Positions 1 to 10,040 are shown, numbered from the stretch's first letter. The stretch is 64,000 nt of DNA from Rhodovulum strictum (GCF_009649175.1 NZ_WJPO01000004.1:62001-126000); one strand, 5' to 3'. Notes: generated by a model not told the origin, from the sequence alone. Numbers and translations: made by a program.

Positions 1-122
1 AGGACGGGATCGAGATGCTGCGTGCCGCAACGCTGGCGCTGGGCGGCCGCCACGCGCCCCGGGTCAGCCTGTTGCAGGTCACACGCCGGCCGGGCCGGGT
101 GAAGACGACGGTTCCGGGCTAG
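1..122 (+). CDS. C-terminal end of an unidentified protein (partial)
   Basis: The window opens inside a reading frame whose codons begin at position 3 and which ends at a TAG at 120-122. Only about 39 residues are visible, ending in R-V-K-T-T-V-P-G; the stretch is basic and shows no diagnostic motif. I do not recognise the family. The frame is supported by its position ahead of a GC-rich inverted repeat and by codon use like that of the neighbours. Confidence 0.5.
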   Translation, partial: DGIEMLRAATLALGGRHAPRVSLLQVTRRPGRVKTTVPG

Positions 123-130
123 GGTCGGGG

Positions 131-156
131 CGCGCGGGCGGGACCGATCCCGCGCG
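131..156 (+). terminator. GC-rich hairpin after the partial first gene
   Basis: CGCGCGGG (131-138) and CCCGCGCG (149-156) form a perfect 8-bp stem beginning 8 nt after the stop codon of the upstream gene. There is no clear T run after the stem, so it is a weak candidate for an intrinsic terminator. Confidence 0.35.
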
Positions 157-241
157 CGGCCCGGCTTTGCGGCCCCGAGGCGTCGACAATCCGCCGGGCC
201 GCCCCTACCTTTCTCGTGGAACCGCAAGGGAGGATGCCGAC

Positions 242-1564
242 ATGGCCGATGGAACCCCGAAGACGACCGCCGCCTGCCGCAGCGTGGTGGTGCATGGCTT
301 CACCAACAGCGTGCTCGATCCCGACGCGCCGATGCTGGGTCCGCTCGAGAATGGCGGCACGATCATCGCCAACACGGCACCGGGCTGCTGGGGGCCGATG
401 ATCACGCCCAGCCTGCGCGGCGGGCATGAGGTGACGCAACCCGTCGCGGTCGCGGGGGCCGAGCCCGGTGATGCCGTGGCAATCCGCATCCGCGACATTA
501 CCGTGACCTCGATTGCCACCGCCTCGGGCCATGACAGCTCGCCCGAGGGGTTCTGCCTGGGCGATCCCTATGTCGCCGCGCGCTGCCCGACCTGCGACCG
601 GGTCTGGCCCGAAACCCATGTCGAGGGGATCGGCCAGGACGCGGTGAAATGCGATGGCTGCGGCAATCCGATGACGCCCTTCCGCATCGTGCATGGCTAT
701 ACCGTCACCTTCGACGAAACCCGCGCGGTCGGCCTGACCCTGCCGCAACCCGCGGCCGAGAAGATCGCGCATGCGGCTGACCATTACGCCGCGCTGCCCG
801 ACGAAAGCCGCCAGCATTCGATCCTGGTCTATGCGCCCTCCGACATGCCCGGCGCGCTGGTGCGGATGCGGCCCTTTCTGGGTCAACTGGGCACCTGCCC
901 GTCCAAGGCGATGCCCGACAGCCACAATGCGGGCGATTTCGGCGCGTTCCTCGTGGGGGCGCCGCATGCCTATGCGATCACGGCCGAGGAACTGGCGCAG
1001 CACAAGACCGACGGGCACATGGATATCGACGCGGTGCGCCCCGGCGCGATCCTGGTCTGCCCGGTCAAGGTGCCGGGCGCGGGCATCTACATGGGCGACA
1101 TGCATGCCGGTCAGGGCGATGGCGAGATCGCGGGCCACACGATGGATGTGGCGGGCAGCGTGACCTTGCAGGTCGAACTGGTCAAGGACTACCCCATCGA
1201 CGGGCCGGTGCTGTTCCCGCTGGTCGAGGATCTGCCGCCGCTTGCCCGCCCCTTCACGACCGAGGAAAAGGCCAAGGGCGCGCGGCTTGCCGCGCAATGG
1301 GGCGTCGAGCGGCTGGAAGAGGTCGCGCCGGTCTCGGTGATCGGGACGGCGGCGAACCTGAACGACGCGATTGCGAACGGGCTTGAGCGGGCGGCGAAAC
1401 TGCTGGGGCTGAGCGTGCCCGAGATACGCAACCGCGCCACGATCAACGGCGCGATCGAGATCGGCCGCGCGCCCGGCGTGATCCAGGTGACCTTCCTTGC
1501 CCCGCTCGACCGGCTCGACGCGGTGGGGCTGGGCGGCTACGCGCGCGAACAATACAACCTCTGA
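242..1564 (+). CDS. Acetamidase/formamidase family amidase (FmdA/AmdA-like)
   Basis: The 440-residue protein resembles the acetamidase/formamidase (FmdA_AmdA) family, enzymes that release ammonia from short amides in the cytoplasm. The start at 242 is chosen because AAGGGAGGA lies 7 nt before it; an in-frame start at 167 has no such site. Conserved-looking glycine-rich segments sit near residues 45-60 and 300-330. An unusual feature is two CxxC pairs, C115-P-T-C118 and C137-D-G-C140, which look like a small zinc ribbon inserted in the N-terminal half. The exact amide substrate cannot be read from the sequence. The gene stands alone, followed 90 nt later by a thioesterase gene. Confidence 0.85.
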   Translation: MADGTPKTTAACRSVVVHGFTNSVLDPDAPMLGPLENGGTIIANTAPGCWGPMITPSLRGGHEVTQPVAVAGAEPGDAVAIRIRDITVTSIATASGHDSSPEGFCLGDPYVAARCPTCDRVWPETHVEGIGQDAVKCDGCGNPMTPFRIVHGYTVTFDETRAVGLTLPQPAAEKIAHAADHYAALPDESRQHSILVYAPSDMPGALVRMRPFLGQLGTCPSKAMPDSHNAGDFGAFLVGAPHAYAITAEELAQHKTDGHMDIDAVRPGAILVCPVKVPGAGIYMGDMHAGQGDGEIAGHTMDVAGSVTLQVELVKDYPIDGPVLFPLVEDLPPLARPFTTEEKAKGARLAAQWGVERLEEVAPVSVIGTAANLNDAIANGLERAAKLLGLSVPEIRNRATINGAIEIGRAPGVIQVTFLAPLDRLDAVGLGGYAREQYNL

Positions 1565-1654
1565 TCCGATGCGGCCGCGCGGGGCGTCTTTTCCCCGCGC
1601 GGTCCAGCCGCTATAGGGCGCGAAAGCCTGCCAGCCAGAAGGAGAGCGCGCCCC

Positions 1655-2053
1655 ATGCCAGACCTGAGCCCCGAAAACGGCGAGCCGGTGATCCGGACCA
1701 TCGCCATGCCGGCCGATACCAACCCCTCGGGCGACATCTTCGGCGGCTGGCTGATGGCGCAGATGGACCTTGCCGCAGGCAGCGTGGCCGCCCGCGTGGC
1801 CCGCGGCCGCGCCGCAACCATCGCGGTGGACGGGATGCAGTTCCTCAAGCCCGTGAAGGTCGGCGACGAGGTGACGCTTTACGCCAAGCTCGTCGCGGTC
1901 GGGCGCAGTTCGATGAAGATCGAGGTCCGCGCCTGGCACCGCCCGCGCTGCCAGGAATGGAGCGAACAGGTCACCAAGGGCATCTTCACCTTCGTCGCCA
2001 TCGACGAAACCGGCCGGGCACGCCCCGTGCCGACCCAGGATATCGAGGTCTGA
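1655..2053 (+). CDS. Acyl-CoA thioesterase, YciA-like hotdog fold
   Basis: The 132-residue protein has the hotdog thioesterase pattern of the YciA/BFIT group: an N-terminal P-x-D-T-N-P-S-G-D-I-F-G-G-W-L motif at about residues 20-35 carrying the catalytic Asn/Asp region, followed by a segment with V-D-G-M-x-F and K-P-V-K-V-G-D. Such enzymes hydrolyse acyl-CoA in the cytoplasm. A clear ribosome site (AAGGAG, 1639-1644) precedes the ATG. It converges with the Lrp-type gene 18 nt downstream. Confidence 0.88.
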   Translation: MPDLSPENGEPVIRTIAMPADTNPSGDIFGGWLMAQMDLAAGSVAARVARGRAATIAVDGMQFLKPVKVGDEVTLYAKLVAVGRSSMKIEVRAWHRPRCQEWSEQVTKGIFTFVAIDETGRARPVPTQDIEV

Positions 2054-2071
2054 GGCCCGCCGCGCCCCGTC

Positions 2072-2311
2072 TCAGAACGCCTTGAAGGTCAGCGTCGTCA
2101 GCGAGCGTTCGATCCCCGGCACGTCAAGTAGCCGGTCATTGATGAACTTGCCCACATCCTCGCCCTCGGGGATGTAGAGCTTCAGCAGCAGGTCATAGAC
2201 CCCGCTGGTCGAGTAAAGCTCGGAATGGATCTCGCGCAGGACGATCTCCTCGGCCACCTCATAGGTCTTGCCCGGGCGGCAGCGCAGTTGCACGAAGACA
2301 CAGGTGGACAT
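2072..2311 (-). CDS. Stand-alone Lrp/AsnC ligand-binding (RAM) domain protein
   Basis: At 79 residues this is only the effector-binding (RAM/SAM-like) half of an Lrp/AsnC regulator, without the helix-turn-helix. The sequence alternates hydrophobic strands (residues 3-10, 37-50 and 68-78) in the usual beta-alpha-beta-beta-alpha-beta order and has G-V-Y-D-L-L in the ligand-gate position. Family members of this kind bind amino acids as oligomers and may modulate full-length Lrp proteins. It is transcribed divergently from hisB with about 137 nt between them. Confidence 0.85.
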   Translation of the reverse strand: MSTCVFVQLRCRPGKTYEVAEEIVLREIHSELYSTSGVYDLLLKLYIPEGEDVGKFINDRLLDVPGIERSLTTLTFKAF

Positions 2312-2392
2312 CTTTCGGCTCCTCTCGGCGTGGTGGCCAGACCCTATTGAGGCCGCCCCGCCCCGGCAAGCGGCAAAAGCCGCGCCCGGGGC

Positions 2393-2421
2393 TTGGACAG
2401 GACGGGGCCGCGGTGTAAGGG
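2393..2421 (+). promoter_or_regulatory. Possible hisB promoter
   Basis: TTGGAC (2393-2398) is followed after 17 bp by TAAGGG (2416-2421), about 28 nt before the hisB start. The -10 match is poor, so this is only a candidate. Confidence 0.3.
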
Positions 2422-2448
2422 AGGCGCGACAAGCCTAGGGAGGCCCCG

Positions 2449-3036
2449 ATGCGGACAGCGACGATCACGCGCAAGACCGCCGAGACCGATATCTCGGTCG
2501 CGGTCAATCTGGACGGCAGCGGCGCCTATCACATGGCGACGGGCGTGGGCTTTTTCGACCACATGCTGGACCAGCTCGCGCGCCATTCGCTGATCGACAT
2601 GAATGTGCGCTGCGCGGGCGACACCCATATCGACGACCACCATTCGGTCGAGGATGTGGGCATCGCGCTGGGCCAGGCGCTGGCGCAGGCGCTGGGCGAC
2701 AAGCGCGGCATCCGCCGCTATGGCGCCTGCCTGTTGCCGATGGACGACGCGCTGGTGCGCGCCGCGCTCGATCTGTCGGGGCGGCCTTATCTGGTGTGGA
2801 ACGTCGACTTCCCGACCGCGAAGATCGGCAGTTTCGACACCGAACTGGTGCGCGAGTTCTTTCAGGCGCTCTCGACCCATGGCGGCATCACGCTGCATGT
2901 CGATGCGCTGCACGGGATCAACAGCCACCACATAGCGGAAGCCGCCTTCAAGGCCGTGGCACGCGCCCTGCGCGAGGCGGTCGAGACCGATCCGCGCAAG
3001 GCCGACGCGATTCCGTCCACCAAGGGGGCGTTGTAA
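2449..3036 (+). CDS. hisB: Imidazoleglycerol-phosphate dehydratase
   Basis: The 195-residue monofunctional HisB converts imidazole glycerol phosphate to imidazole acetol phosphate, step six of histidine synthesis. The family's metal-binding repeats are visible: G-F-F-D-H-M-L (residues 34-40), H-H-S-V-E-D-V-G (64-71), and the second half with T-H-G-G and the [10 protein letters not shown] block. Length fits the family. GGGAGG lies just upstream of the ATG. hisH follows 4 nt after the stop, so the two are an operon. There is no fused histidinol-phosphatase domain. Confidence 0.97.
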   Translation: MRTATITRKTAETDISVAVNLDGSGAYHMATGVGFFDHMLDQLARHSLIDMNVRCAGDTHIDDHHSVEDVGIALGQALAQALGDKRGIRRYGACLLPMDDALVRAALDLSGRPYLVWNVDFPTAKIGSFDTELVREFFQALSTHGGITLHVDALHGINSHHIAEAAFKAVARALREAVETDPRKADAIPSTKGAL

Positions 3037-3040
3037 GCGG

Positions 3041-3679
3041 ATGCTGACCGCCATCGTCGATTACGAGTCGGGCAACCTGCACTCGGCTCAGAAGGCATTC
3101 GAGCGGGTCGCGCGCGAAACCGGCGCGGGCGAGGTGATCGTCACCGCCGATCCCGACAGGGTGCGCCGCGCCGACCGCGTGGTGCTGCCGGGCGACGGGG
3201 CGTTCCCGGCCTGCCGCCGCGCCCTGTTCGACCATCGCGGCGTCTTCGAGGCGATCGAGGAAGCCGTGGTGACCGGGGGGCGCCCGTTCCTCGGCATCTG
3301 CATCGGGATGCAGATGATGGCGGATCGCGGGCTTGAATACGAGGAAACGCCGGGCTTCGGCTGGATCGGCGGCGAGGTGGTGCGCATCGCGCCCGGGGAC
3401 CGCGCGCTCAAGGTGCCGCATATGGGCTGGAACGATCTGGTGATCGACCGGGCGCATCCGGTGCTGGACGGCATCGCGACCGGCGATCACGCCTATTTCG
3501 TCCACTCCTACCATTTCCGCGTGGCCGACCCCGCCGATCTGCTGGCGCATGTCGATTACGCCGGTCCCGTCACCGCCATCGTGGGCCGGGGCACCATGGT
3601 CGGCACCCAGTTCCACCCCGAGAAAAGCCAGGCCACCGGGCTTCGGCTGATCGCGAATTTCCTGACCTGGACCCCCTGA
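3041..3679 (+). CDS. hisH: Imidazole glycerol phosphate synthase, glutamine amidotransferase subunit
   Basis: The 212-residue class I glutamine amidotransferase supplies ammonia to HisF for making imidazole glycerol phosphate and AICAR. The nucleophile C87 lies in G-I-C-I-G-M, and the H192/E194 pair lies in F-H-P-E-K-S. It starts 4 nt after hisB. The partner genes hisF and hisA do not follow: the next gene is cckA on the other strand, ending 7 nt further on. The stop codon lies inside a hairpin shared with the end of cckA. Confidence 0.97.
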   Translation: MLTAIVDYESGNLHSAQKAFERVARETGAGEVIVTADPDRVRRADRVVLPGDGAFPACRRALFDHRGVFEAIEEAVVTGGRPFLGICIGMQMMADRGLEYEETPGFGWIGGEVVRIAPGDRALKVPHMGWNDLVIDRAHPVLDGIATGDHAYFVHSYHFRVADPADLLAHVDYAGPVTAIVGRGTMVGTQFHPEKSQATGLRLIANFLTWTP

Positions 3680-3687
3680 CGGGGGTC
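3670..3687. terminator. Bidirectional hairpin spanning the hisH and cckA stop codons
   Basis: GACCCCC (3670-3676) and GGGGGTC (3681-3687) form a perfect 7-bp stem with a TGAC loop. The loop carries the hisH stop, and the right arm overlaps the cckA stop read on the other strand. It sits exactly at the junction of two convergent genes. There is no strong T run, so termination efficiency is uncertain. Confidence 0.5.
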
Positions 3688-6034
3688 ACGCCCCGCGCAT
3701 CGCATCCTCGCCGGGTGGGGGCGTGGGGCCGGGCCGGATGGCGGGTGCGCGCAACTGACGCTGGACGGTGGCGGTCAGGTCGGCCAGCGAAAAGGGCTTT
3801 GGCAGGTAGACCGAATTCGGGATGCGCGCGCGGATCTCGCCGAAACTGTCCTCGGCATAGCCCGAGACGAAGACCACCTTGGTCCCCGGCCTGCCCTTCA
3901 GTGCCTCGCTGACCCAACCCGGCCCGTCCAGCCCGGGCATCACCACGTCGGTCACGAAGACATCGACCTCCAGCGTCGGATCGGCCAGTATTTCCAGCGC
4001 CTCCTCGCCGCTTTCGGCCTCGAGCACGGTATGCCCGCGCATCGCCAGCGCCCGCGACGCAAAGGACCGCACCGGCGCCTCGTCCTCGACCAGAAGCACC
4101 ACGCCGATATCGCGCGTCTCGTCCTCGGCCTCGGGTGAAGGCGCTGCCGCTTCGTCCTCGGTACCGCGATAGCCGGGCAGATAGAGCGTGAAGGTCGAGC
4201 CCTTGCCCACTTCGCTGTCGACAAAGATGAAGCCGCCGGTCTGCTTGACGATGCCGTAAACCGTCGACAGGCCAAGCCCGGTCCCCTCGCCCGGCCGCTT
4301 GGTGGTGAAGAACGGCTCGAAGATCTTGGTCAGCCGGTCGGGCGGAATGCCATCGCCCTTGTCGATCACGCGCACCACCGCATATGTCCCCGCAGGCACC
4401 ACGGCCCGGTCCCGCCGAAGCTCGCTGCGCAATTCGACCGCCTCGGTCTCAAGCCGGATCTCGCCGCCCCTCGGCATCGCGTCACGGGCATTGACGACAA
4501 GGTTCATCACCACCTGTTCAAGCTTGCGCTTGTCGGCACGGATGCGCGGCAGCCCCTCGCCATGGCGGATGCGCAGCCGCACCCGTTCGCCCACCAGACG
4601 GTCCAGCAGATGCGCAAGCTCGCCCATCGTGTCGCGCAGGTCCAGCACCTCGGGGCTGAGCGTCTGCTTGCGCGAGAACGCAAGCAACTGGCCCACAAGA
4701 CTGGCCGCGCGGTTGGCGTTCTGGTGGATCTGCACAAGGTCGCCATAATCGGGATCGCCCGGATCGTGGCGCAGCATCAACAGGTCGCAATGGCCCGAGA
4801 TCGCGGTCAGCAGGTTGTTGAAATCATGCGCGACCCCGCCCGCAAGCTGGCCGATCGCCTGCATCTTCTGGCTCTGGGTGAATTGCGCTTCAAGTGTCTT
4901 CATCTCGGTCACGTCATGCAGCACCGCGACCAGCCCGCCGCCCGACATCCGCGCCAGCGCCACCTGCACGAACAGTTCGCGGTCGTCGCGCGCCACGCGC
5001 AGCACCTCGGCCATGTTGCTGGCCCGCCCCTCGGCCGCCTCGGCCAGCCAGTCGCTGACCGGACGGCCCAGCCCTTCGAGCCGCTCGCACAGATTGAGCG
5101 GCCCGCTGCCCGTGCTGACGCCCGTGCTGCCCAGAAGTTCCCGCGCGCGCATGTTGGCCAGCCGCACCGTTCCGTCGGTGTCGAGTTGCAGGATCGCCAC
5201 CGGCAGCGCGTCCAGCAGCCCCTCGGGCGGATGCGCCACACCCGCCATCGCGCCCGCCGGCAGGATGTAAAGCTCGCGCAGCCCGTCCCGGCCCGGCAGC
5301 GTCATCAGGCGTCGGCGCAACAGACCCTGGGCGGTCTCGATCGCGATTTCCTCGCCATCGGGATGGGCGGCTGGCGGCAGCCCGCGGCGCAGCGCGTCCA
5401 GGCTTGCCGGGACATGCCCCAGCAATTCGCGCGCGGCGGGGTTCAGCGACAGCACCTTGTCATCGGCGTCGATCCGCAGCATCGGCAGCGCGCTGTCGGG
5501 CGCGGGCGGTTCGCCGCCGTCCAGATGCCAGACAAAGACGCCATGGGCGGCCCGCTCGACCCGCAGCCGCAGCGCACCCTCGGCGCCGGGGCGGACATGG
5601 GTTGCGCTTTCGCCCCGCGCGGCAGCCGAAATCAGGTTCTCGACCGCGCGCTCGGGATCGGCGAAGACGGCGGCGAAAGCCGCAGCCACCGGCTGGCCCC
5701 GACTTGCGGGCACGCGGCGCAGTGCCTGCGGGTTGGCCAGCAGCACCTCCCCGCGCGTATCTGTCAGTATGCAGGAGCCGGGTGCCGCGGCACAAAGCCG
5801 TCTCAGCCGCCCGGCGGGCAGGCGGCGGCCCCAGAGATCCGCAACCCGGATGAAGGTCGCCAGCGCCGCCAGCGTCGCCCCCGCCGAAAGCAAGAGAACC
5901 GCCAGCCAAGGGACCGGCACCGCCCGCGCGATCAGCGCAAGGACGACACCGCACAACAGGATGGCCCAGGCCCGCTCTGCGTAAGCGGCGGCATTCTGGC
6001 CAAGGCTGGACAAGACGGGGGAAAGGCGCGGCAA
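3686..6034 (-). CDS. cckA: Cell-cycle hybrid histidine kinase CckA
   Basis: This 782-residue inner-membrane hybrid kinase feeds phosphate through ChpT to CtrA, which in Rhodobacterales governs motility and gene-transfer-agent release. Two membrane helices occupy about residues 22-62. PAS-like sensor regions follow (about 80-380). The dimerisation helix carries H403 in G-V-A-H-D-F-N-N. The ATPase has an N box and the G-E-G-T-G-L-G-L box. A C-terminal receiver carries the phosphoacceptor D696 in T-D-V-V-M-P-G, and domain order and length match CckA. A perfect CtrA box lies 52-67 bp upstream of the start, suggesting feedback from the end of the relay. Confidence 0.93.
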   Translation of the reverse strand: MPRLSPVLSSLGQNAAAYAERAWAILLCGVVLALIARAVPVPWLAVLLLSAGATLAALATFIRVADLWGRRLPAGRLRRLCAAAPGSCILTDTRGEVLLANPQALRRVPASRGQPVAAAFAAVFADPERAVENLISAAARGESATHVRPGAEGALRLRVERAAHGVFVWHLDGGEPPAPDSALPMLRIDADDKVLSLNPAARELLGHVPASLDALRRGLPPAAHPDGEEIAIETAQGLLRRRLMTLPGRDGLRELYILPAGAMAGVAHPPEGLLDALPVAILQLDTDGTVRLANMRARELLGSTGVSTGSGPLNLCERLEGLGRPVSDWLAEAAEGRASNMAEVLRVARDDRELFVQVALARMSGGGLVAVLHDVTEMKTLEAQFTQSQKMQAIGQLAGGVAHDFNNLLTAISGHCDLLMLRHDPGDPDYGDLVQIHQNANRAASLVGQLLAFSRKQTLSPEVLDLRDTMGELAHLLDRLVGERVRLRIRHGEGLPRIRADKRKLEQVVMNLVVNARDAMPRGGEIRLETEAVELRSELRRDRAVVPAGTYAVVRVIDKGDGIPPDRLTKIFEPFFTTKRPGEGTGLGLSTVYGIVKQTGGFIFVDSEVGKGSTFTLYLPGYRGTEDEAAAPSPEAEDETRDIGVVLLVEDEAPVRSFASRALAMRGHTVLEAESGEEALEILADPTLEVDVFVTDVVMPGLDGPGWVSEALKGRPGTKVVFVSGYAEDSFGEIRARIPNSVYLPKPFSLADLTATVQRQLRAPAIRPGPTPPPGEDAMRGA

Positions 6035-6085
6035 GGCGGGCTCCGGCGGATTCGCATGGGCGGTGTCAGTCTGGCGGCAGCGCGG

Positions 6086-6101
6086 TTAACCATGTGTTAA
6101 C
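6086..6101 (-). promoter_or_regulatory. Perfect CtrA binding box upstream of cckA
   Basis: TTAA (6086-6089), seven bases, then TTAAC (6097-6101) matches the CtrA consensus TTAA-N7-TTAAC exactly. It lies between the cckA start (6034) and the end of the methyltransferase gene at 6128. TTAA is scarce in this GC-rich window, which makes a chance match unlikely. Confidence 0.7.
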
Positions 6102-6127
6102 AAAGCGCGCCCGTGTCTACTCTTGCG

Positions 6128-7294
6128 TCAGTTCCGCCGCAGAATTGCCGCGAAGAAACCGTCGCCACCGTCAAGCGGTGTCAGGCGGCGCTCGGTCACG
6201 CATGCCCAGCCCGGATGGCGCGCCAGGAATGCCGCGATCTGGGCGCCGTTCTCGGCCTCGATCAGCGAACAGGTGGCATAGCCAAGCGCACCGCCCGGTG
6301 CGACCAGCGCCGACGCGCGATCGAGGATCCCGGCCTGAATCCCGACCAGCCGCGCCAGATCGTCGGGCCCGGTGCGCCACTTTGCTTCGGGGCTGCGCCG
6401 CCACGCCCCGCTGCCCGTACAGGGCACGTCGCACAGCACCAGATCGAACGGCTCGGTCCCCGCCAGATCGCCGGGCCCCAGCAGCGTCACCGCAACCCCT
6501 GCGCGCCCGGCCCGCGCGGGCAGATCGCGCATCCGCTCGGGCGCCGCGTCATGCGCAAGGAACCGCGCCGCCACACGGCCGGCCAGTGCCAGCGTCTTGC
6601 CCCCGCCCCCGGCGCAGAAGTCGAGCACGCGCCCCCCCTCGGGCACCGGCATCATGTCGGCCACGGCCTGCGAGGCGGCATCCTGCAACTCCACCAGACC
6701 TTCGAGCCAGGCCCGCGATTGCTGGATGCGGCGGGCATTCGCGGTCACCTCCAGCGCGCTGGGCGAAAGCCGATGTGGCTGCGTCCCGATCCCCTCGGCC
6801 GCCAGCGCGGCGGCGGCCTCGTCGCGCGTGGACAGGCGCAGGTTGGCGCGCAGGAAGACCGGCGCACGCTGGCGCAGCGCCTGCATCACGGGGACGAAAT
6901 CGGCGCCAAGGCTGCCCCGCAGCACCGGGGCCAGCGCCGCGGGGCAGTCGCAGGCAACCTCCTCGGGCAGATCGGCGGGCGCGGGGGCCAGTTCGGCTTG
7001 CGTCAGGGGCGGCGGGGCATGGCCCGCGCCGGTGAACAGCGTCCCGGGATCCGTGCCCGCAGCGCGCAAGAGCCCCAGCATCAGCCCGCGCCCGGTCTCG
7101 GCGCCGCCCAGCGCGGCAAGGGACCGGCGGCAGCGCAGCGCGTCGAAGACCAGATCGCGGATCGCGGCGCGGTCCTTGGCACCGGCATAGCGGTTCTGCC
7201 GCCCCCAGGTGGTCAGCAGACGTTCCACCGGCGCACCCGCCAGCCAGGCATCCAGCAGGCCGATCGCGGCGGCGATGCGGGCGGCGGGCGTCAT
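6128..7294 (-). CDS. RsmB/NOP family RNA cytosine-C5 methyltransferase
   Basis: The 388-residue protein is a SAM-dependent RNA m5C methyltransferase of the RsmB/NOP2 group, acting on rRNA or tRNA. The N-terminal 120 residues are helical and RsmB-like. The Rossmann domain follows, with the two family cysteines: C292 in D-V-P-C-T-G-S-G and C342 in Y-A-T-C-S-L. The ATG at 7294 is preferred over one at 7333 because it begins the conserved helical domain; the longer form is possible. It lies 67 nt downstream of guaB on the same strand and is probably co-transcribed. The precise target base is not deducible. Confidence 0.88.
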   Translation of the reverse strand: MTPAARIAAAIGLLDAWLAGAPVERLLTTWGRQNRYAGAKDRAAIRDLVFDALRCRRSLAALGGAETGRGLMLGLLRAAGTDPGTLFTGAGHAPPPLTQAELAPAPADLPEEVACDCPAALAPVLRGSLGADFVPVMQALRQRAPVFLRANLRLSTRDEAAAALAAEGIGTQPHRLSPSALEVTANARRIQQSRAWLEGLVELQDAASQAVADMMPVPEGGRVLDFCAGGGGKTLALAGRVAARFLAHDAAPERMRDLPARAGRAGVAVTLLGPGDLAGTEPFDLVLCDVPCTGSGAWRRSPEAKWRTGPDDLARLVGIQAGILDRASALVAPGGALGYATCSLIEAENGAQIAAFLARHPGWACVTERRLTPLDGGDGFFAAILRRN

Positions 7295-7361
7295 CGGCGC
7301 GCGCCCGGACAGAACGCGAGGATCACCGCGCAACCTCCTGCGGCAAGGGGCTTTCGCCGGT

Positions 7362-9020
<1,659 letters not shown>

Positions 9021-9299
9021 TCAGCAGCAGGTCTGTTCGAGATTCCACAGAAGATCCTGCGCGGCCTTGTCGCCGGTTTCCTCGAAGAATGCCATGAGCG
9101 CGTTGACCTGGCTGCCGACGAAATGCAGGTTGTCCGCCCCCATCCGCGTCTTTTCGGCAAGCTTGCGCTCGAAATAGCCGACCCAGCGCGAGTCGGTCCC
9201 GTCCATATGGGCGGCAAGCATCTCCATCAGGCGGTCGGCCTTGCCGGTGCAGTCGAGCCCGAGGAAGCTGACATAGCGGTCGGGGGTCTGGTCGGTCAT
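9021..9299 (-). CDS. cowN: N2-fixation sustaining protein CowN
   Basis: The 92-residue protein matches CowN, the small cytoplasmic protein that lets molybdenum nitrogenase work in the presence of carbon monoxide. Visible family features are the N-terminal D-R-Y-V-S-F-x-G-x-D-C (residues 7-17), the central L-H-F-V-G-x-Q-V-N-x-L-x-x-F-F-E-E and the C-terminal L-x-Q-T-C-C. It follows the CooA-like regulator gene by 96 nt on the same strand. That gap holds a perfect Crp-type palindrome and a -10 candidate, but no sigma-54 -24/-12 element is visible, unlike R. capsulatus where NifA and CooA are both reported to act. No nif genes are in the window. Confidence 0.88.
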   Translation of the reverse strand: MTDQTPDRYVSFLGLDCTGKADRLMEMLAAHMDGTDSRWVGYFERKLAEKTRMGADNLHFVGSQVNALMAFFEETGDKAAQDLLWNLEQTCC

Positions 9300-9366
9300 G
9301 TCGTCATCGTCCCGGTTGGGGCGTCCGGCGCGGGGGGCCGGATCCTGTGAATCCTGAATGCCGAGC

Positions 9367-9372
9367 GTTCTA
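9367..9372 (-). promoter_or_regulatory. Predicted -10 element of cowN
   Basis: Read on the minus strand, TAGAAC at 9372-9367 would place the transcription start at about 9360. The palindrome centre (9401.5) is then at -41.5, the standard class II geometry for Crp/Fnr-type activators. This is inference from spacing. Confidence 0.45.
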
Positions 9373-9392
9373 GTCGGAAATCTGCCGCCTGT

Positions 9393-9410
9393 CTGTCAGC
9401 CAGATGACAG
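9393..9410. promoter_or_regulatory. CooA/Crp-type operator upstream of cowN
   Basis: CTGTCA-N6-TGACAG is a perfect palindrome with 6-bp arms. It matches the TGTCA-N6-(T/C)GACA form recognised by CooA of Rhodospirillum rubrum. It overlaps the stop codon of the regulator gene and ends about 94 bp before cowN. The same bases also fit TGT-N10-ACA, the NifA upstream element, but no sigma-54 promoter accompanies it. Confidence 0.7.
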
Positions 9411-10040
9411 CTCGGCAAGATCGGCAAGACGCTCGGGGCGCAGAAGCCGCAGCTGGCGTCGTCCCGCGCGTTCGATCAGCCCCTCGCGGATCAGCTGGTT
9501 CAAGAGCGTCGAGAGCGTCTGGCGCGAGGTGCCGAGCGCGGTGGCCAGCGCCTCGGTGCTGTCGGCGAGGCGGATCGTGGCGCTGTTCTGGCGGGCGGCC
9601 TCGGCCAGCAGGAAGCGGGCAAGGCGTGCGCCGACCGGGCGGAAGGCCAGATCCTCGATCAGGTCGAGCGCACCGGCCAGCAGAAGCCCGATCTCGCGGA
9701 AGGCGGCGAGGCCCAGATCGGGTTGGCGGGCGATCAGGCGCAGCATCTCGCCGACGGGCCAGGCGACCAAGGTGCAGGGTTCCAGCGCCTCGACCCGGGC
9801 GCGGGTATGGGTGACAAAGACGCCGCCCGGATGCAGATGGCCCAGCGTCAGATCGCGCCCCGCCCCGCTGAGGCAGATCCGGGCGCGGCCTTCGTCCAGA
9901 ACGAACAGCCGGTCGGGACCGTCGCCGGGCTCTGCGATGGTGGCGCCAGCCGGGTAATGGCGCCGGGTGCCGCCATCGAGCCCGGCAAGCCAGTCGGCAT
10001 GGGCGCCGGGGGATGGCCGGCGGTCAGACCCGGGCGGCAT
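9396..10040 (-). CDS. CooA-like CO-sensing Crp/Fnr family regulator
   Basis: The 214-residue Crp/Fnr protein aligns with R. rubrum CooA from end to end. It begins M-P-P, keeping the Pro2 that is an axial heme ligand in CooA. H78 in G-V-F-V-T-H sits where CooA has the ligand His77, next to the shared V-E-A. The hinge helix I-E-D-L-A-F is shared, and the recognition helix reads T-S-R-Q-T-L-S-T. The redox ligand Cys75 of CooA is Val here, as in CooA proteins reported without it. The start is supported by overlap with the preceding gene (stop at 10024). Position directly before cowN supports a CO-response role. Heme binding is inferred. Confidence 0.8.
   Translation of the reverse strand: MPPGSDRRPSPGAHADWLAGLDGGTRRHYPAGATIAEPGDGPDRLFVLDEGRARICLSGAGRDLTLGHLHPGGVFVTHTRARVEALEPCTLVAWPVGEMLRLIARQPDLGLAAFREIGLLLAGALDLIEDLAFRPVGARLARFLLAEAARQNSATIRLADSTEALATALGTSRQTLSTLLNQLIREGLIERAGRRQLRLLRPERLADLAELSSG

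Noticed and set aside
119-1939. A 606-codon minus-strand frame at the start of the window
   Set aside because: Covers the amidase and part of the thioesterase on the other strand; shadow composition.
9300-9395. Possible NifA/sigma-54 control of cowN
   Set aside because: The palindrome does fit TGT-N10-ACA, but no GG-N10-GC -24/-12 promoter is present on the cowN strand.
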